Assembly (NCBI RefSeq): GCF_907165205.1
Contig: NC_058195.1
Span: forward strand, 25,812,936 to 25,876,935
Origin: Coccinella septempunctata
Taxonomy: Eukaryota; Arthropoda; Insecta; Coleoptera; Coccinellidae
DNA: 64,000 nucleotides
Reading direction: 5' to 3'
Of this stretch, positions 33,919 to 46,123 are shown one piece after another (within the stretch, counting starts at the first letter, position 1; each line of letters opens with the position of its first letter). A model generated the notes under the pieces. That model did no database searches and was not told the origin of the DNA. It was given only the letters and a program-made list of their open reading frames with translations. A program made the translations under genes and the position numbers.

Positions 33919-34647
33919 GTCATATTTATGTCAGAGCTCGAAAATGTATTGAGATGGAAGGAGGACATTTCGAGCATCTTTTATGAATCTTTCACATTTG
34001 TTTTTTCGTTTTATAATAGTGCTATTAAACAGTTCTCCTTCTATCAATAGAAATTGATTTAATAGATTCCGATTCACTGATAAAAATTATCTTACCTGTC
34101 GATATTAATAATTTCGGAATAGGCCTTCCCTGCCGAATAACTAGAGTGATTTGTACGAAGTAGTTATTCAAATGAATTTTATTTTTTCTATATCGAATAA
34201 ATGAATGTGAGCGCCTGTGAATGAAGAATGTGTGAACGATATTCAGAATTGTGCATTGATTTGTTTAAGCAGTCAATACACATGGCGATTTTTTTGACCT
34301 ATCCGCTATTGAAAAACACATTCTGAAATGAGAGTCCGTCCCTGAATATTGCAATACTTGCACATCGAATGGATCTAAACTGATAATATTCTTCTGTGTC
34401 CACTTTTTGATACATCTCGGTATGGTTTTACCATGAAAATCAAGCCGTCCAAAAAATTTGTCTCCGAGTACGCATTTTCAAATTTTTTTTTCTCTTAATC
34501 TGTAGGCGTGCCACGAGATCTTATGAATCTTATTTAGAATGTATTAAGTGTAGTTGGAATTGCCAAAACAGGTTTATACTTTTGCGGTAATATGGAAAAA
34601 CTAGAGTCCGGTTCTGGAAACTGATAAACTGTTACATAATATGCTGT

Positions 34648-34977
34648 ATGGTGATTAGTTTAGTCCTTCCATATACCACATTTGATGGGTTTATAATCAT
34701 TCGTTCGTCCACTAGAGCATTTTCAATATATGACCCGAAAGTGGAAATCGCCCTTTATAATCTCAACGAATGGCTGAAGACCCAGCATATGGGGTATTTT
34801 TGGAACCAGCTAAATGGCCTCTACCAATGTGTGAAGTATGTACAGTTCAACAGGATTCACCCGGTATATCTATCTTGGGCATTTCCAGTTGCTTATTTAT
34901 TAGATTTCTTCATCCTTGACTATGCTTCACCACTGCCAACAAATCCAAATATAATAAAGAGATATCGAACAATATGA
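34648..34977 (+). pseudogene. Possible LINE RT-downstream relic
   Basis: The frame IYDPKVEIALYNLNEWLKTQ followed by FNRIHPVYL and a later LDFFILDY recalls the part of LINE ORF2 after the RT palm (paired line-up of N-terminal 'LNxWL' and 'FNPVH' motifs). Similarity is weak and no catalytic motif is present; a chance frame remains possible. Confidence 0.35.
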
Positions 34978-35285
34978 GCGAAAAACAAATCTTATGGCTA
35001 ACACTAGTATTGTGGAAAACGGAAGTTTTACTTCCTAAGATGAATTCATTGCCAGAATTATAGAAATTATTTTCATAGAAGATGATGAAAAAAAATTCAT
35101 AACAAATTGTGGAATGCTACTGAGGTATTTTATTTCTTTGAAAATATTCACATAATGAGAAACATTTTACAGAATAAGTTGTTACAGACAGCAGTCACTA
35201 GTATTTTTCGAATAATTTTTCATTTCAGTTATATACATCAGGAATTATTGAATTATTTTTATTTAGGTTCAAAAATGATTGCTGT
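34978..35285. other. Downstream flank of DH31, no gene recognised
   Basis: A+T-rich; probably contains the 3' UTR of the DH31 transcript. Confidence 0.4.
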
Positions 35286-37492
35286 TTAGACTTCAAGTCC
35301 ATTTCGTCTTCTTCTTCCTGGTCCTCCAGCAAAATTAGCTGAGGCTAAACCCATTCTCTGCTTCGCTGCCAATGATCCAGAGTATCCTCGTCCGAGTCCA
35401 AGGTCCAGTCCCCTTTTTGAACTGCAAAAATATAAAACCATTTGAATCACTTTGAAATCATTATTAGAGGAAAATACAGTGTCTCATGTTAAATATACCT
35501 GGCTCAATAGCCGGTACATTGTACATGACACTCAGGCGATTCCAAATTACCTAAATTTACAGAGTCTACAATTTCTTTTGCAGGAGATACCGGCTGATGC
35601 ATTTGGTACATATTTTCCGGAAGCCATAAGTTCGGAACCACTCGGAATTTTGCATTCATTTTTGGTGACGATATTTTACCTGCGTAAAACGTACTGACCA
35701 CAGAACAATAATACTCATTTGCGGAGAATAGGAATTTCATTTTCAGAGCATTGTTATTAAACAAAGGACATCTACTATCCTTCTCTAAGGTGTATCTCTC
35801 GCTATCTTTCTCTCTTTAATTTCAAAATTTCATCAACTACACATGTACCCCATTGAAATGACTGTACACAATTTCTCTTCGGCACATAATAAAAATTGTC
35901 ACGATGAACGAGAACAATTAAGTAATTTAGTCTTTCTAAGAAATGGTACACATCAGTGGCGGCTGGCCTGTGAGGGCTATAATGCTACAGCCCCCCATAC
36001 AAGAAATCAATCCTTTTATGCTATTTACCTTCCCATACGTGGCCCAGTGGCCGTGCCACTGTTGCAGGAAAATATTCGAGGATCACCTGTTGTTGTCAAC
36101 AACTGTTTGGAAATTCCTGCATAGGAATGACTAGTTCTGAAATGCGGGTGATCAATTCGAAGAAGGCTGTCTTTTGGAGTTGTGTTGAGTGTGTGGCCAT
36201 TGGAAATAACATTTCTAAAAAGCCTCATTGTATGGCTACAAAGAGATATCACCGAATTGAAAACTTCGATTGCATCTTCCCAATTAAACATCAGTCCGAA
36301 TATTCTCGACGATGAAACGTTCGAGGAAGTAGTTCGCGAGACTGAGGATCGTATGCGCAGAAGAGATATCATGCTCTATGGTTTGAAAGAGCCACCTCGT
36401 GATCCCACTGGGGGGCAGGTGGATGATGCGGATGGTCGGAGTGTTGCTGATGTCCTAAAATTTATCAGTCCAGGTGTTGAAACGAGTGTCAGGAGGGCGC
36501 ACAGAGTTGGATGATTTGATCCATCCTCAGATAAACCTCGACCAGTGACTGTTGTCCTTGAGTTTGACAGTAAAGTCCATCAGATCCTGTCCAAGCCCAA
36601 ACAGATTAAGGAATATAAGAGGCACTCTTACTTGTCAATTTCTTCTGATAGAACACCTAGACAGACTGCTTATTATAAAAAAGGTAGAGCGTGAGTTCGA
36701 CCGGCGCAAACAGGACGGAAAAGATATCCAGATGAAGTATGTGCGGGGCACATCTGTCATTACACCTTTAAATTAACTCTCAGTAGTTAGGACATCTTTC
36801 ATAAGACTGTTCCCTACAAGATCAAGAGGACCCGAAGATTTCCCATTTGGTTCTCTCCGGTTCTAATTAGATACATACGTATGAAAGAAAATGCTTATCG
36901 TAGATACAAGAGATCAGATGATGATTCTTCAATCCAACGATTTAGGACTCAAAGAGCAATCGTTAAGTCAAAAATCAAAACTGATTAGGAGGATTTCATC
37001 TCTTGTGCAGAAGGATCGATCGCTAACGATCCTACGAGATTCTGGTCGTTCATTCAGGAAAGAAGGGGCCGCTCGAGATTTCCTGGTGTTGTGGCTGAGA
37101 TGTTTGAACGTTGATAGAATAGTCATGCGCAGAATGAGGTACGGGGTATTCGACATACACATTGGTATGAAAATTAATGTAGGTATTCCGTATGTGATGT
37201 TGAGAAGAGTAAACGAACTTAAGAGAAAATTAAATTTGTATAGCGCGAATGGGATATCTACGTTTTGCTCTCATTTTGCTCTTTCCAAATCTGCTATTCG
37301 TTTTTCTCCACCACTTACCGTTACCGAGATATAGATAATTAAAAATGGTCTCCACATAAAGAATAAAAAACTCACTCGGTCCAACTGTCATCCTCATCAT
37401 CAGGTATATTATTGTAGTATGTACGAAATTGTCGAAACACTCTTATTATATACTCTGGGTCATCTCTAGTAATTAGATCCTCTTCTGGTGAT
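35286..37492 (-). CDS. DH31: Calcitonin-like diuretic hormone 31 precursor, two 3' exons
   Basis: Exons 37492-37376 and 35421-35286 join in phase 2 (GA|T) across a 1954-bp intron with a GTGAGT donor and tttttgcag acceptor. The last exon encodes a cleavage site (SKR), a 31-residue peptide starting GLDLGLGRGY and ending SANFAGGP, an amidation Gly and RRRR, then a short tail to TAA. Length, ends and amidation signal match insect DH31, a neuropeptide that drives fluid secretion by Malpighian tubules and gut movement via a calcitonin-type GPCR. The upstream exon encodes acidic spacer (SPEEDLITRDDPEY...DDEDDSWT). The signal-peptide exon was not found and should lie beyond 37492. From memory, positions 14, 18-19 and 24 differ from the usual DH31. 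The intron contains a LINE relic. Intact splice sites argue for a working host gene. Confidence 0.9.
35954..36061. mobile_element. Possible 108-bp hAT-type MITE in DH31 intron
   Basis: It begins CAGTGGCGGCTGGCC and ends GGCCGTGCCACTG, partly inverted. No 8-bp duplication was found, so the call is tentative. Confidence 0.3.
36180..37330 (+). pseudogene. LINE relic in DH31 intron (ORF1 and start of ORF2 region)
   Basis: Plus-strand frames 36182-36514 and 36552-36776 give an ORF1-like protein: a coiled-coil part, RRRDIMLYGLKEPPRD, VRRAHRVG, VTVVLEFDSK and KVEREFDRRKQDGKDI. Around 37030-37110 another frame reads TRFWSFIQERRGRSRFPG, a typical ORF2 segment between endonuclease and RT. Frameshifts and stops are frequent. 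It is sense to no host exon: the host gene runs on the other strand. Confidence 0.6.
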
Positions 37493-39071
37493 CTGAAACA
37501 AAATAAATAATTATTAAAAAAAGCTAACAGAAAATTTTTCTTGCCCTGTTACTTCGACGGAAATACGAAAATATGAAAAAATTTAATGATCAGGCCATTT
37601 GCAAGAAGAAAGCCACTCGGTAGGTGTAATCGAAAGTAACAAAAACATGGAAATACATATATTTTAGAAATTTTCGTCGTGTCGGATAATACTCTCAAAA
37701 TTGATATCATGAAAATATCTTGAGTGGTTCTTCGAATAATTTTGGAGGAGATTAAAAAAATCACATTGTAAAATTTTCTCCACCAAAATTCATATCAATG
37801 AATAGGACTAAATTTAAAGTCAATTCGAATTATTATTACTTCGAACGTCTATATAATCAGGCTTATAATGCTTAATATTACGTAGTATACTATACCCAAA
37901 GTATTGATAAACGAAGATTCCCTTTCGAACAATCTTCAAAGAGTATCTCTACTCTAAAGAGAAATTAAAAAGTTCGGGAGGGTGTTTGAAAACATATAAT
38001 TTACAAATCCAAGCAGTAGTTCAGGAACGGTTTGAGATATTAACTTGCGGTGCAAATGTCTTAAAACACAGAAATTCCCCAAATTTAGATCATTCTGTAT
38101 TTAGAAAGGATTCATGACAATTCGATAGCAATATAGATTTTTGAAGAGATAAAGTAAATATAAAATTCGAATATTGGGCAGTTTTCTTTCCTGGACTGGA
38201 ACGAGCTCGTTTCTATTTATAATGTTTCCAATATTTTTTACATTCCAAACAAAATGTGCCCCAAATTAAACTGGACTAGGGAAAACAGAAACGGATGGAA
38301 AATTAACCGAATTAAAAAGTAATTCGGTGAGGACTGCAAACAAATTGAAGTTTGATCTAATTGCTTCACGTGCCCGAAAAAGATCTTCGAGTACACTCGA
38401 TTTGCAAGTTATTGTTGGAATGCCAAATTTCTTAAAATTGTCTCGAGGACTTTCGTAATGCGATACAATCAAATGAAAGAATGTTTGGATATTTCCATAT
38501 TTTTGCTTCATTCAGGGTTACTTGAATGAAAAATGTTAAATGAACACTTTTCTATCATACGCTTAATGACACAACTCTCCAAATTTCAAATATTTAAGGT
38601 AAAGTTAAACTTATTTTTCTTTACCGATGCGTGTTTGCATTTGGTTCATCTGTGATACTACTAAGGAATTTTTAAAGAGGTTACAATATTGATTGGTGAG
38701 ATACATAAATTACAGTAAGTCCTTGTACCTAAATTAGTAAAATAGTTATGTAAATAGATTAGACGTTGAGAAAGAGGATAACTTGGGTGTCGTGTTAATT
38801 AAATTGTGGAACATTCTGAATTCCGATAACGAGATCGTGAACAGAAAAAAAGGCACCAGGCGAGGAAATTTTCAAGCAAGTCTTTGAACAAATGAGCTTG
38901 AAATTGAAAAATAAAATGGAGGAAAATATATGGGGGAAAACACGAAATTAATGGAGGATAATTTGGGGTATAAATTGATATTCATGTAAAATGAGTTAAG
39001 GAGCAATTACTCTAAGGTGGACAACAGGATTGGAAGCGCGGAAAAACCAGAGACCAGAGAACTGGTCACAA
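37493..39071. other. No gene recognised; probably DH31 intron or upstream
   Basis: A+T-rich, only short frames without motifs. A signal-peptide exon for DH31 is expected somewhere upstream, but I could not place it with matching phase. Confidence 0.4.
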
Positions 39072-39950
39072 TTATGCAAGATCATTTGGAGCCGAGGCCA
39101 TCAGAAATATCCGAAATACTATTGGGCATTCTTCAGTATTCGTATTCGGCACACAATTCATGAATTTCTCCACTTTATGTAAATTATTTTCCCATTCTTT
39201 GTGGTCATCAGGAATTATAATTCCCAAAAATTTTATTACTTTTCGTATATATCTCTCTGCTGGATTAGCAGCTGGATGTCGAATACTTGTAAATCTTAAT
39301 TGTATTTCATTTTCACTGCAAAACCTTTCAAATCTTTCATTTCTGAAATATGTGGCATTATCAAGTATACAAGCCTTAACTGCTCCCAACTCGTCCATAT
39401 ATTGTCTGAATTTTCTTTTTATTTCTTCACAATTTGTTCTTTTACATGGATACAATTTAACGTACTTCGCAAAAATATCCAAAATCACTAAAATATGTCT
39501 ATTTCCACTTTTGCTTGGTATCAGATCACTCAGAAAATCAATTGCTACTAAATCTAATGGATTATTTGCTGTTATTGTTTTTGTTTAATTAGCATTTGTT
39601 CTATTTTTGTTCTTGCTTAATTGACATATTCTACATGTAGATGTTATTTCCTTTGCTAATCTTTGGTCATGCTTTGTGATGTAGTTTTCTCTGAATAACA
39701 ACCATAACTTCCTTGATCCAATATGTCCATATTCCTCATGTAGATATTTTAAAATTCTTCTGCATAAATCTTCTGTAATAACATATAATTTTTTATTTTG
39801 TGCTTTCTTTAAATATATTTCATTTTTCAATTGGAATTTTTGTTTTTCTTTATCTTCCTTCTTTCTACTCTCGATCTTCATATCCCTCTTTTTTTCTCGT
39901 TTCCCTGGTTTCCATCCCCTCACTTTCCTACACTCTTGATTTTCCTAATT
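39072..39950 (-). pseudogene. Ty3/gypsy integrase fragment
   Basis: Frame 39923-39585 carries the zinc-binding region (HEEYGHIGSRKLW, CRICQLSK). Frame 39488-39072 carries the core (VILDIFAKYVKLYP, ACILDNATYFRNERF with the second Asp, HPAANPAERYIRK with the Glu). A frameshift near 39590-39490 separates them. RT and LTRs are absent. The sequence differs from the other gypsy relics here, so it is a third family. Confidence 0.8.
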
Positions 39951-40061
39951 TTAAACTTATCTATTCATAGACACTATTCACAAATTTTATAATCTAAACT
40001 TTTCATTTTCAGTTATTGGCCTCAATAGATATTGGATATGAATTTTGAATATCAGTATAAA

Positions 40062-40364
<303 letters not shown>

Positions 40365-40379
40365 TCTTTTTTTTTTTAA

Positions 40380-42525
40380 TCACCGCGACCTACGCGGGCA
40401 AAAACGTCGTGCACACCGGGCTCAAAGGCCAAGATGTGCATTGCTGCTAAGGACCTTGGAGAAATTTCCTGACCATTCTCGCCGTGCTCAAGATGATCTG
40501 CTTTTGCGAGCTAGATTTCACATGCTGGCCCAGGCAAAGTCTCCGAGTATTTTCAGGTAAGTGCCTTTCTATCCACCCATTCACCGAGATAATCAGCGGT
40601 AGCACACTCACAGATTTCAGGTTGTACCTTTCACGAAGTTGGAAGGCCAGTTCGGAGTATTTGCTTACTTTCTCCGAGTACGCTTTTGCCAGGTTCTCAT
40701 CCGCTGGTACTGTGAAGTCCATCAGCAAACACGAGGGCAACATCCGGTCTATTATGCGCCACTTCTCTGTCGGTCACGAGCGTAGCGTCCCAGTACATCC
40801 TATAGCGCTGATTCTCCAGGAGGGTTTTAGGTAAGTACAGATGTTGTTCGACCTCATTCTGAGGTAATCCTATTTTCAGGGCAATCTGCTGGTGGTAAAT
40901 CTTCCCCAACGCATTATGTCTATCGAGGTATTCCCTGGGAGCCAGGATAGGGCACGAGGAGGTGACGTGCTGAATAGACTACGAGCCCTGGGCGCACTAT
41001 CCGATGGAACATCCTGCTTGGCGATGTGCTTCATATACATCCGGGTTGGCATCACCTGATCTTGAATCGCCAAAATTCTTCCTTCCGTCTCCGGGTAAAG
41101 GTAGCCTTCACGCAGATATGTAAGCGATTCTGATCTTTCAACGTCTCTACTTTGCAGGTGGGTTGGGTATCTGCCGTGCAAGGCCTTGGCACTCCACTCC
41201 TGAATACGCTCCTCTACAGAGCGATGGGGAAGTTGGTACCCCGGTTCTGCAAGCTTTAATGCAGAGACTCCATAATCAGCTTCACGGATCGCTTTAAAGA
41301 GAGGTGAGTTGTTCTTCAGGAAGTGTTGTCTCAGGTCACTGACAATTTTTGCATGAGCTTCCTCTAAGCTTGTTAGTCCTCTTCCCCCCTGATGTCGTGG
41401 AAGGTATAGTCTGATGGTAGAGGAGTGAGGATGGTGAACTCCATACTTAGTCAGCACAGATCTGATCTCTCTATCCAGTGCGCGGAGTCCAGTTGTTGAC
41501 CAGGTGAGGACCCCAAAAGAGTAGGTCACACTCGGGATCGCCCAGATATTGATGGCAGTGAAGAGGGACTTTGAGTTCAGTTTCGCCTTCAGCAGCAGCG
41601 CAACCCCAGCCAGGAGCTTCTCTTTGAAGGACTGTTTCATTTCAGGAGTTTTTATTTTCAGTACTTGCTTGATGCCCAGGTATTTGTAAGGGACTTCTTT
41701 GTTCAGAGCCGGTATTGTTATATTACTGGTCAGTGTTGCTCCCTCCTTAGTGTCCTCGATCTTGCCCCTTCGGACATCCAAAACGGCGCACTTCTCGACA
41801 CCCAGCTCCATCCCCACTGATTCGCTGAAGGCTGCGACCACTTCAAGCATTCTCCTCAGTTGTTCTGGGTTGGCGCCATATAGTTTCAGGTCGTCCATAA
41901 ACATGCGGTGAGAGATAGCGACCTGTCTGCTCTTGTTGACAACGTATCCGTACTTCGTGTTCTTCAGAATAATACTGAGGGGATTTAGTGCCAGACAAAA
42001 CCACATGGGGCTCAACGTGTCACCCTGAAAAATGCCCCTGCTGATCTTTATAACTGGCGATTCTATAAGACTGCTTTTCGTGCGTACGCACAGGGAGGTC
42101 CTCCAGGTCTTCATGAGATGCCCCAGTATTTGGATAACCTTGTCGGCCACTCCATGCATTTCTAACACCTTCAGCAACCATGTGTGCGGGACGGAGTCAA
42201 AGGCTTTTTTATAGTCGACCCAAGCAACAGAGATATTTCTGAGTTTCTTCCGCGCCTGTTTGGTGACAATGTGGTCGATGATTAGAAGCTCTTTGCACCC
42301 TTTCGTTTTGTCTCGGCACCCTGCCTGCTCTTCAGTCATCAGGCTATGGTCTCTGATATGCTTGCGGAGGTATTTGGTGATAATTCCAGTCAGGATCTTA
42401 TACAGCGATGAGAGGCAAGTTATTGGGCGGTAGTTTTTGGGGTTTTTTCTGTCGCCGTCCTTAGGGATGAGGTATGTTACTCCAAGTGTGAGGAAACCAG
42501 GTATCGCAAATATGTTGTCGACGAG
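40380..42525 (-). pseudogene. R4/Dong-like LINE with restriction-like endonuclease, 5'-truncated
   Basis: Minus strand, starting inside the RT (about 42520, PKDGDRKNPKNYRPITCL). ORF 42339-40876 covers YKKAFDSVPHTWLL, GIFQGDTLSPMWF, RMFMDDLKLYG (the YxDD box), KYLGIKQ and PETEGRILAIQDQVMPTRMYMK. After a frameshift the endonuclease region follows in 40909-40447: HNRPDVALVF and later a C-terminal tail. The DDLKLY box and the RPD-type endonuclease after the RT are marks of the R2/R4/Dong/NeSL group. The 3' end meets a T run and the TA array. Related to, but clearly diverged from, the two copies at 54285-64000. Confidence 0.8.
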
Positions 42526-43401
42526 TGAAGAGGTCTTCCCGGATCGATCCGCGAAATCGGATAATATCAGTGAGAATCTCGAAACAGTTTGTAACCAATG
42601 CAGTAGAAGGGTTAAAGAATTTGTTCAATGTAAAAAATGTTATGGAATATTCCATCCGTCGTGTCTTATACAGGCGGCCAACAGAAAAAACGCACCCTGC
42701 CAACACGAAGTGTCTGATGAGGGAAGTATCGAGGAGCAATCCCAGATGAAAACTGAAAATGATGTCCTCAAAATGGAAATGCTGTACCTGAAAGCGCTTT
42801 TAGAGGAGTGTCGTAGTAAGAATAAAATGCTTGCTGAAAATAACGAATTACTTCATGAAAAGGTTCAATTCCTTCAGAACCAAACAAAAACAAACACACA
42901 TGAAACAAAAAGTAGTGATAAAACCAAAGGTGATAAATGTGATAATATTGATAGTCGATATGACGCTTATCCGACATCAGGGAATTCCCGTGATAATTCT
43001 GCGGTTAAGAAGCGTACGCAAGGAAAAGGCTTAAAAAGAAACCATCTCATAATAAAACTTGTTATGGAACGAAATCTATAGATGACGATAATATGCTTAT
43101 TCGAGGCGCAACACGTAGGCAATGGATTTATGTCGGGAAAATCGCTGGAAAGGAGGTGTCTGAGGAAGATATGCTATCTTACTTGCAGAATGAGGGTGTT
43201 AAGGAGCAAACTGTGGTGAAGAAGCTGAATTGTCAGGGTCAAAACTCTGCATTCAGTATTGGCCTACAAACCAAAGAATCCTACGACAGAGTTTTCAATG
43301 AATCCTTCTGGCCCCAAGGAGTATGTCTGAGAGAAGTTTCCTTTGGTGGACAATTTTTTCGGAAGAAACAAACACCTCGAGACAACACAGCACAGTCCTA
43401 A
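42526..43401 (+). pseudogene. LINE ORF1: PHD-like zinc finger, coiled coil, RRM-like part
   Basis: Frame ending at 43081 encodes CNQCSRRVKEFVQCKKCYG...FHPSCL (about 42590-42670), a C4HC-type PHD-like finger, then a coiled coil (EMLYLKALLEECRSKNKML). After a stop near 43079 the frame 43093-43401 gives RQWIYVGKIAGKEVSEEDM and SFWPQGVCLREV, an RRM-like domain. ORF1 is thus split into two pieces. PHD-like fingers occur in ORF1 of some CR1/jockey-group LINEs. Confidence 0.6.
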
Positions 43402-45790
43402 AGTCCAACATCTGGCACCGGTACAGGGCGCGACAAGAGGAGCAAGACAACCGATCAAGGAGTCGAATTCAGAAACAGAACTTACTTTCCCTACTACAAC
43501 AGGTGAACACATTCTGATTCTTCAAATAAACGTACAAGGCCTTTCAAACAAACTAGGTAATCTTGAGGTCCTTTTCAACGAAAAAAAGCCTGACATCATC
43601 AGTATCGCCGAGCACTGGTGTAACCCTGAAAGTGCTAAAACCATGATCATCCCTGGATATTTGCAAGCAGATCAATATTGTCGTGTCAATAGGTTGCATG
43701 GAGGATCAATGATCTACGTGAGAGAAGACTTACCTATCAAGAAACTATACGTCTCACGATATTCTCAGGAGATGGTTTTTGAAGTGTGTGGAACAATAGT
43801 GGAGACTGGGGATACTCGATGTGTTGTTCTTAGTGTATACCGGCCAGGCACTGGTAATTTCGAATCATTTATAAACTTCATGTCATATACATTGAATCAT
43901 TGTTCTCGATCGGGTGACATAATATTTGTGTGTGGAAATTTTAATGTTAACTTACTCGAGGATAGTTGTCCTAATCGCAAGTTGTTTATTGATTTACTTG
44001 AATGCTACAATTTGCAATTTCATCGCGTGAACCCACTAGAGTATTCACGAATATTAATGGTCACACGAGTGTATCTAAAATTGACTATATATTGTGCAAT
44101 TTATAATTTCCCAACACTATTGTCGAGGTTTACGAGGCTCACATTGGTGATCACCGGGTTTTTTCATTTCTGTTCCCACTGAGTTTCAGTCCAGTCAGTA
44201 GTCCTCAGATCAAACTGGTCAGGAATTTGAGCCCGCAGAACCTGGACAATTTCACACATTACATGAAAAGTTGTGATTTTCGAGATGTTTACCTCTGTCA
44301 AGATGTTGATGAATGCTTTAAGTCCCTGATACAAGAAGGTTTTGAAAATTTTTGCCCATTGATGAACTGCACTAGTCTTACTAGAAGCGACAAGCGGTGG
44401 ATCACTCCCGAAATAATCATGGCGAAACGAGAACTGAATGATCTATACTGGTTGTATGCTAATCTGAAACTCACTCTACCCACGAGAACTATAGAAAGGC
44501 CAAAAGCTCTTACAATTCACTAATAAAAAAGGCGACATTTCGTTATTACCGCGATGTCATCGAAACCTCTGATAACAAAAACAAAACAGTGTGGAGTTTA
44601 GTAAATCTCCAAACTGGCCGGTAGTCAAAGAATTGCAAACCCTTTGAGTTAATTATTGATGGTATGTCATATGTCAACCCTGATAATATGACGTCCATTT
44701 TTGCTGAATATTTCTCCTCAGTTACCGAAAAAACTTTGCTCAATTATTATGGGTCTAACTTGTCGATTTCGTGCACCGTCTCACCAATATTGAACAATAA
44801 CTTTTTTTTTCAACCTGTTCTGGATAATGAAGTTGTCGATGTAATTAAAAGTCTAAAGAACAAAAAGAGTACAGGGTTTGACTTCATTTCTGCTCGTATA
44901 TTGAAGATAATAGCGGCTGACATAGCGCCACATTTCGCATACATCATTAATTTTTCTATAAGCTCGGGTGTTTTCCCTAATCTTTTGAAGAAAGCTATTG
45001 TTTTACCTGTCCATAAGAAAAATGATGTGCATGACATTGCTAACTATAGGCCTATTTCTATTCTCAGTGTGTTTTCTAAAGTTTTCGAAAGAATTGTTTT
45101 TAACAGAATGATTAACTTTATTGATAAGTACAATATTTTAGATACTGCACAACACGGGTTCAGGACTGGTCGCTCAACTCACACGGCGGCCCTATTTTTT
45201 GTCGAGTACGTCCACGAATGCCTCGATGGGGACTTGTTCGTCGCCGGGTTGTTTTTCGATTTATCCCGAGCCTTCGATAGCCTTTCTTTCGAGTTCTTGA
45301 TCGATAAATGCTACAACATTGGATATTGGGGTATATTTTCAACCTGGATTCGAAGTTATCTCGAAGGAAGAACTATATCTGTCAGGGTTCACAACTCATT
45401 TTCACGAGAGCGTAGCGTTAACTCGGGCGTTCCCCAGGGATCTGTGCTGGGACCACAAAATGTTTATTTTGATAACGGGTATCCCTGATATCCGTCTTCT
45501 CCTCGAAAAACTGAGATTGATATTGTTCGCCGATGATACTTCGGTGGTGATTAGTGCAGGTTCCTCTGAGGAATTACAGGCGTTATGTCAGCTGCTGGTG
45601 CACTGTTTTGTAGATTGGTGCAGACAAAATAATATTATGATTAATATTAACAAGACGGAGTTCATTCATTTTCAAAATCGGAGTAATGATCTGAATAGGA
45701 TGACATTGCGGTACTCGGATAATGTGATACAAGCTGGAAGCCATGCAAAATTTCTCGGGATTCATTTAGACGAAAACCTAAGGTGGAGCT
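43343..45790 (+). pseudogene. LINE ORF2: APE endonuclease and reverse transcriptase
   Basis: Frame 43343-44182 has the endonuclease (ILQINVQGLSNKL, DIISIAEHW, IIFVCGNFNVNL). Frame 44227-44523 carries the linker. Frame 44664-45488 has the RT (KKSTGFDFISARIL, NYRPISILSVFSKVFERIV, QHGFRTGRSTHTA, FFDLSRAFDS, SGVPQGSVLGP) and frame 45319-45790 continues with LILFADDTSVVIS, the catalytic FADD box. Three or more frameshifts separate these. A GAGCT sequence at 45786-45790 is the copia target site. Confidence 0.8.
45786..45790. repeat. Copia target site duplication GAGCT (left)
   Basis: Identical to 52593-52597 on the other side; one copy restores the LINE frame. Confidence 0.9.
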
Positions 45791-45998
45791 TGATGAATTA
45801 GCAGAGTTAATGAAACACTTTTCTTAAGTTATAACTTGTAATATCTCAGATACAACTCATACAACACATGAATATAGCACACACTGAAAGACGCCGCGCC
45901 ATTCATGATTGACATAGACTGACTTACATCATTTGTCTGAACACAGAGTTATGTCAGATGGGGTGCGTTCATAAGAATTGCTTAAATGATATTCAACA
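45791..45998 (-). repeat. Copia 3' LTR (minus orientation)
   Basis: Plus-strand TGATGAAT...ATTCAACA, so on the element strand TGTTGAAT...ATTCATCA. It shows the uninterrupted site AAGTTATAACTTG into which the P-like element went in the other LTR. A purine-rich tract (ttgagggggtg, minus, about 45999-46009) adjoins it. Confidence 0.95.
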
Positions 45999-46123
45999 CA
46001 CCCCCTCAATTCTTATATACTAAGAGTTACAACTTTATATCAACAAACAATAATAACAAAAAATATTATGCACTCTTTGAGATATAACAGAGACTTAATA
46101 CACAATATTACATTATTATACAT

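Larger units (their letters stand above)
29327..34412 (+). mobile_element. DD41D-type mariner-like element, split by a Foldback-like element
   Basis: Segment 29327-29402 recurs inverted at about 34325-34412 (AGAAGAATATTATCAGTTTA and CAATATTCAGGGACGGACTC words). Between them, without the Foldback insert, about 1.2 kb remains, a normal mariner length. Transposase frames (29607-30018 and 33928-33986) give GRRTLNSQIHLDFLNHRS, QYDGTPPDY, PARSPDLSPLDNFLCGYM and KCIEMEGGHFEHLL. I count 41 residues, one of them a stop, between the second and third Asp, matching the DD41D group. The N-terminal half with the first Asp is missing, so it is inactive. Confidence 0.75.
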
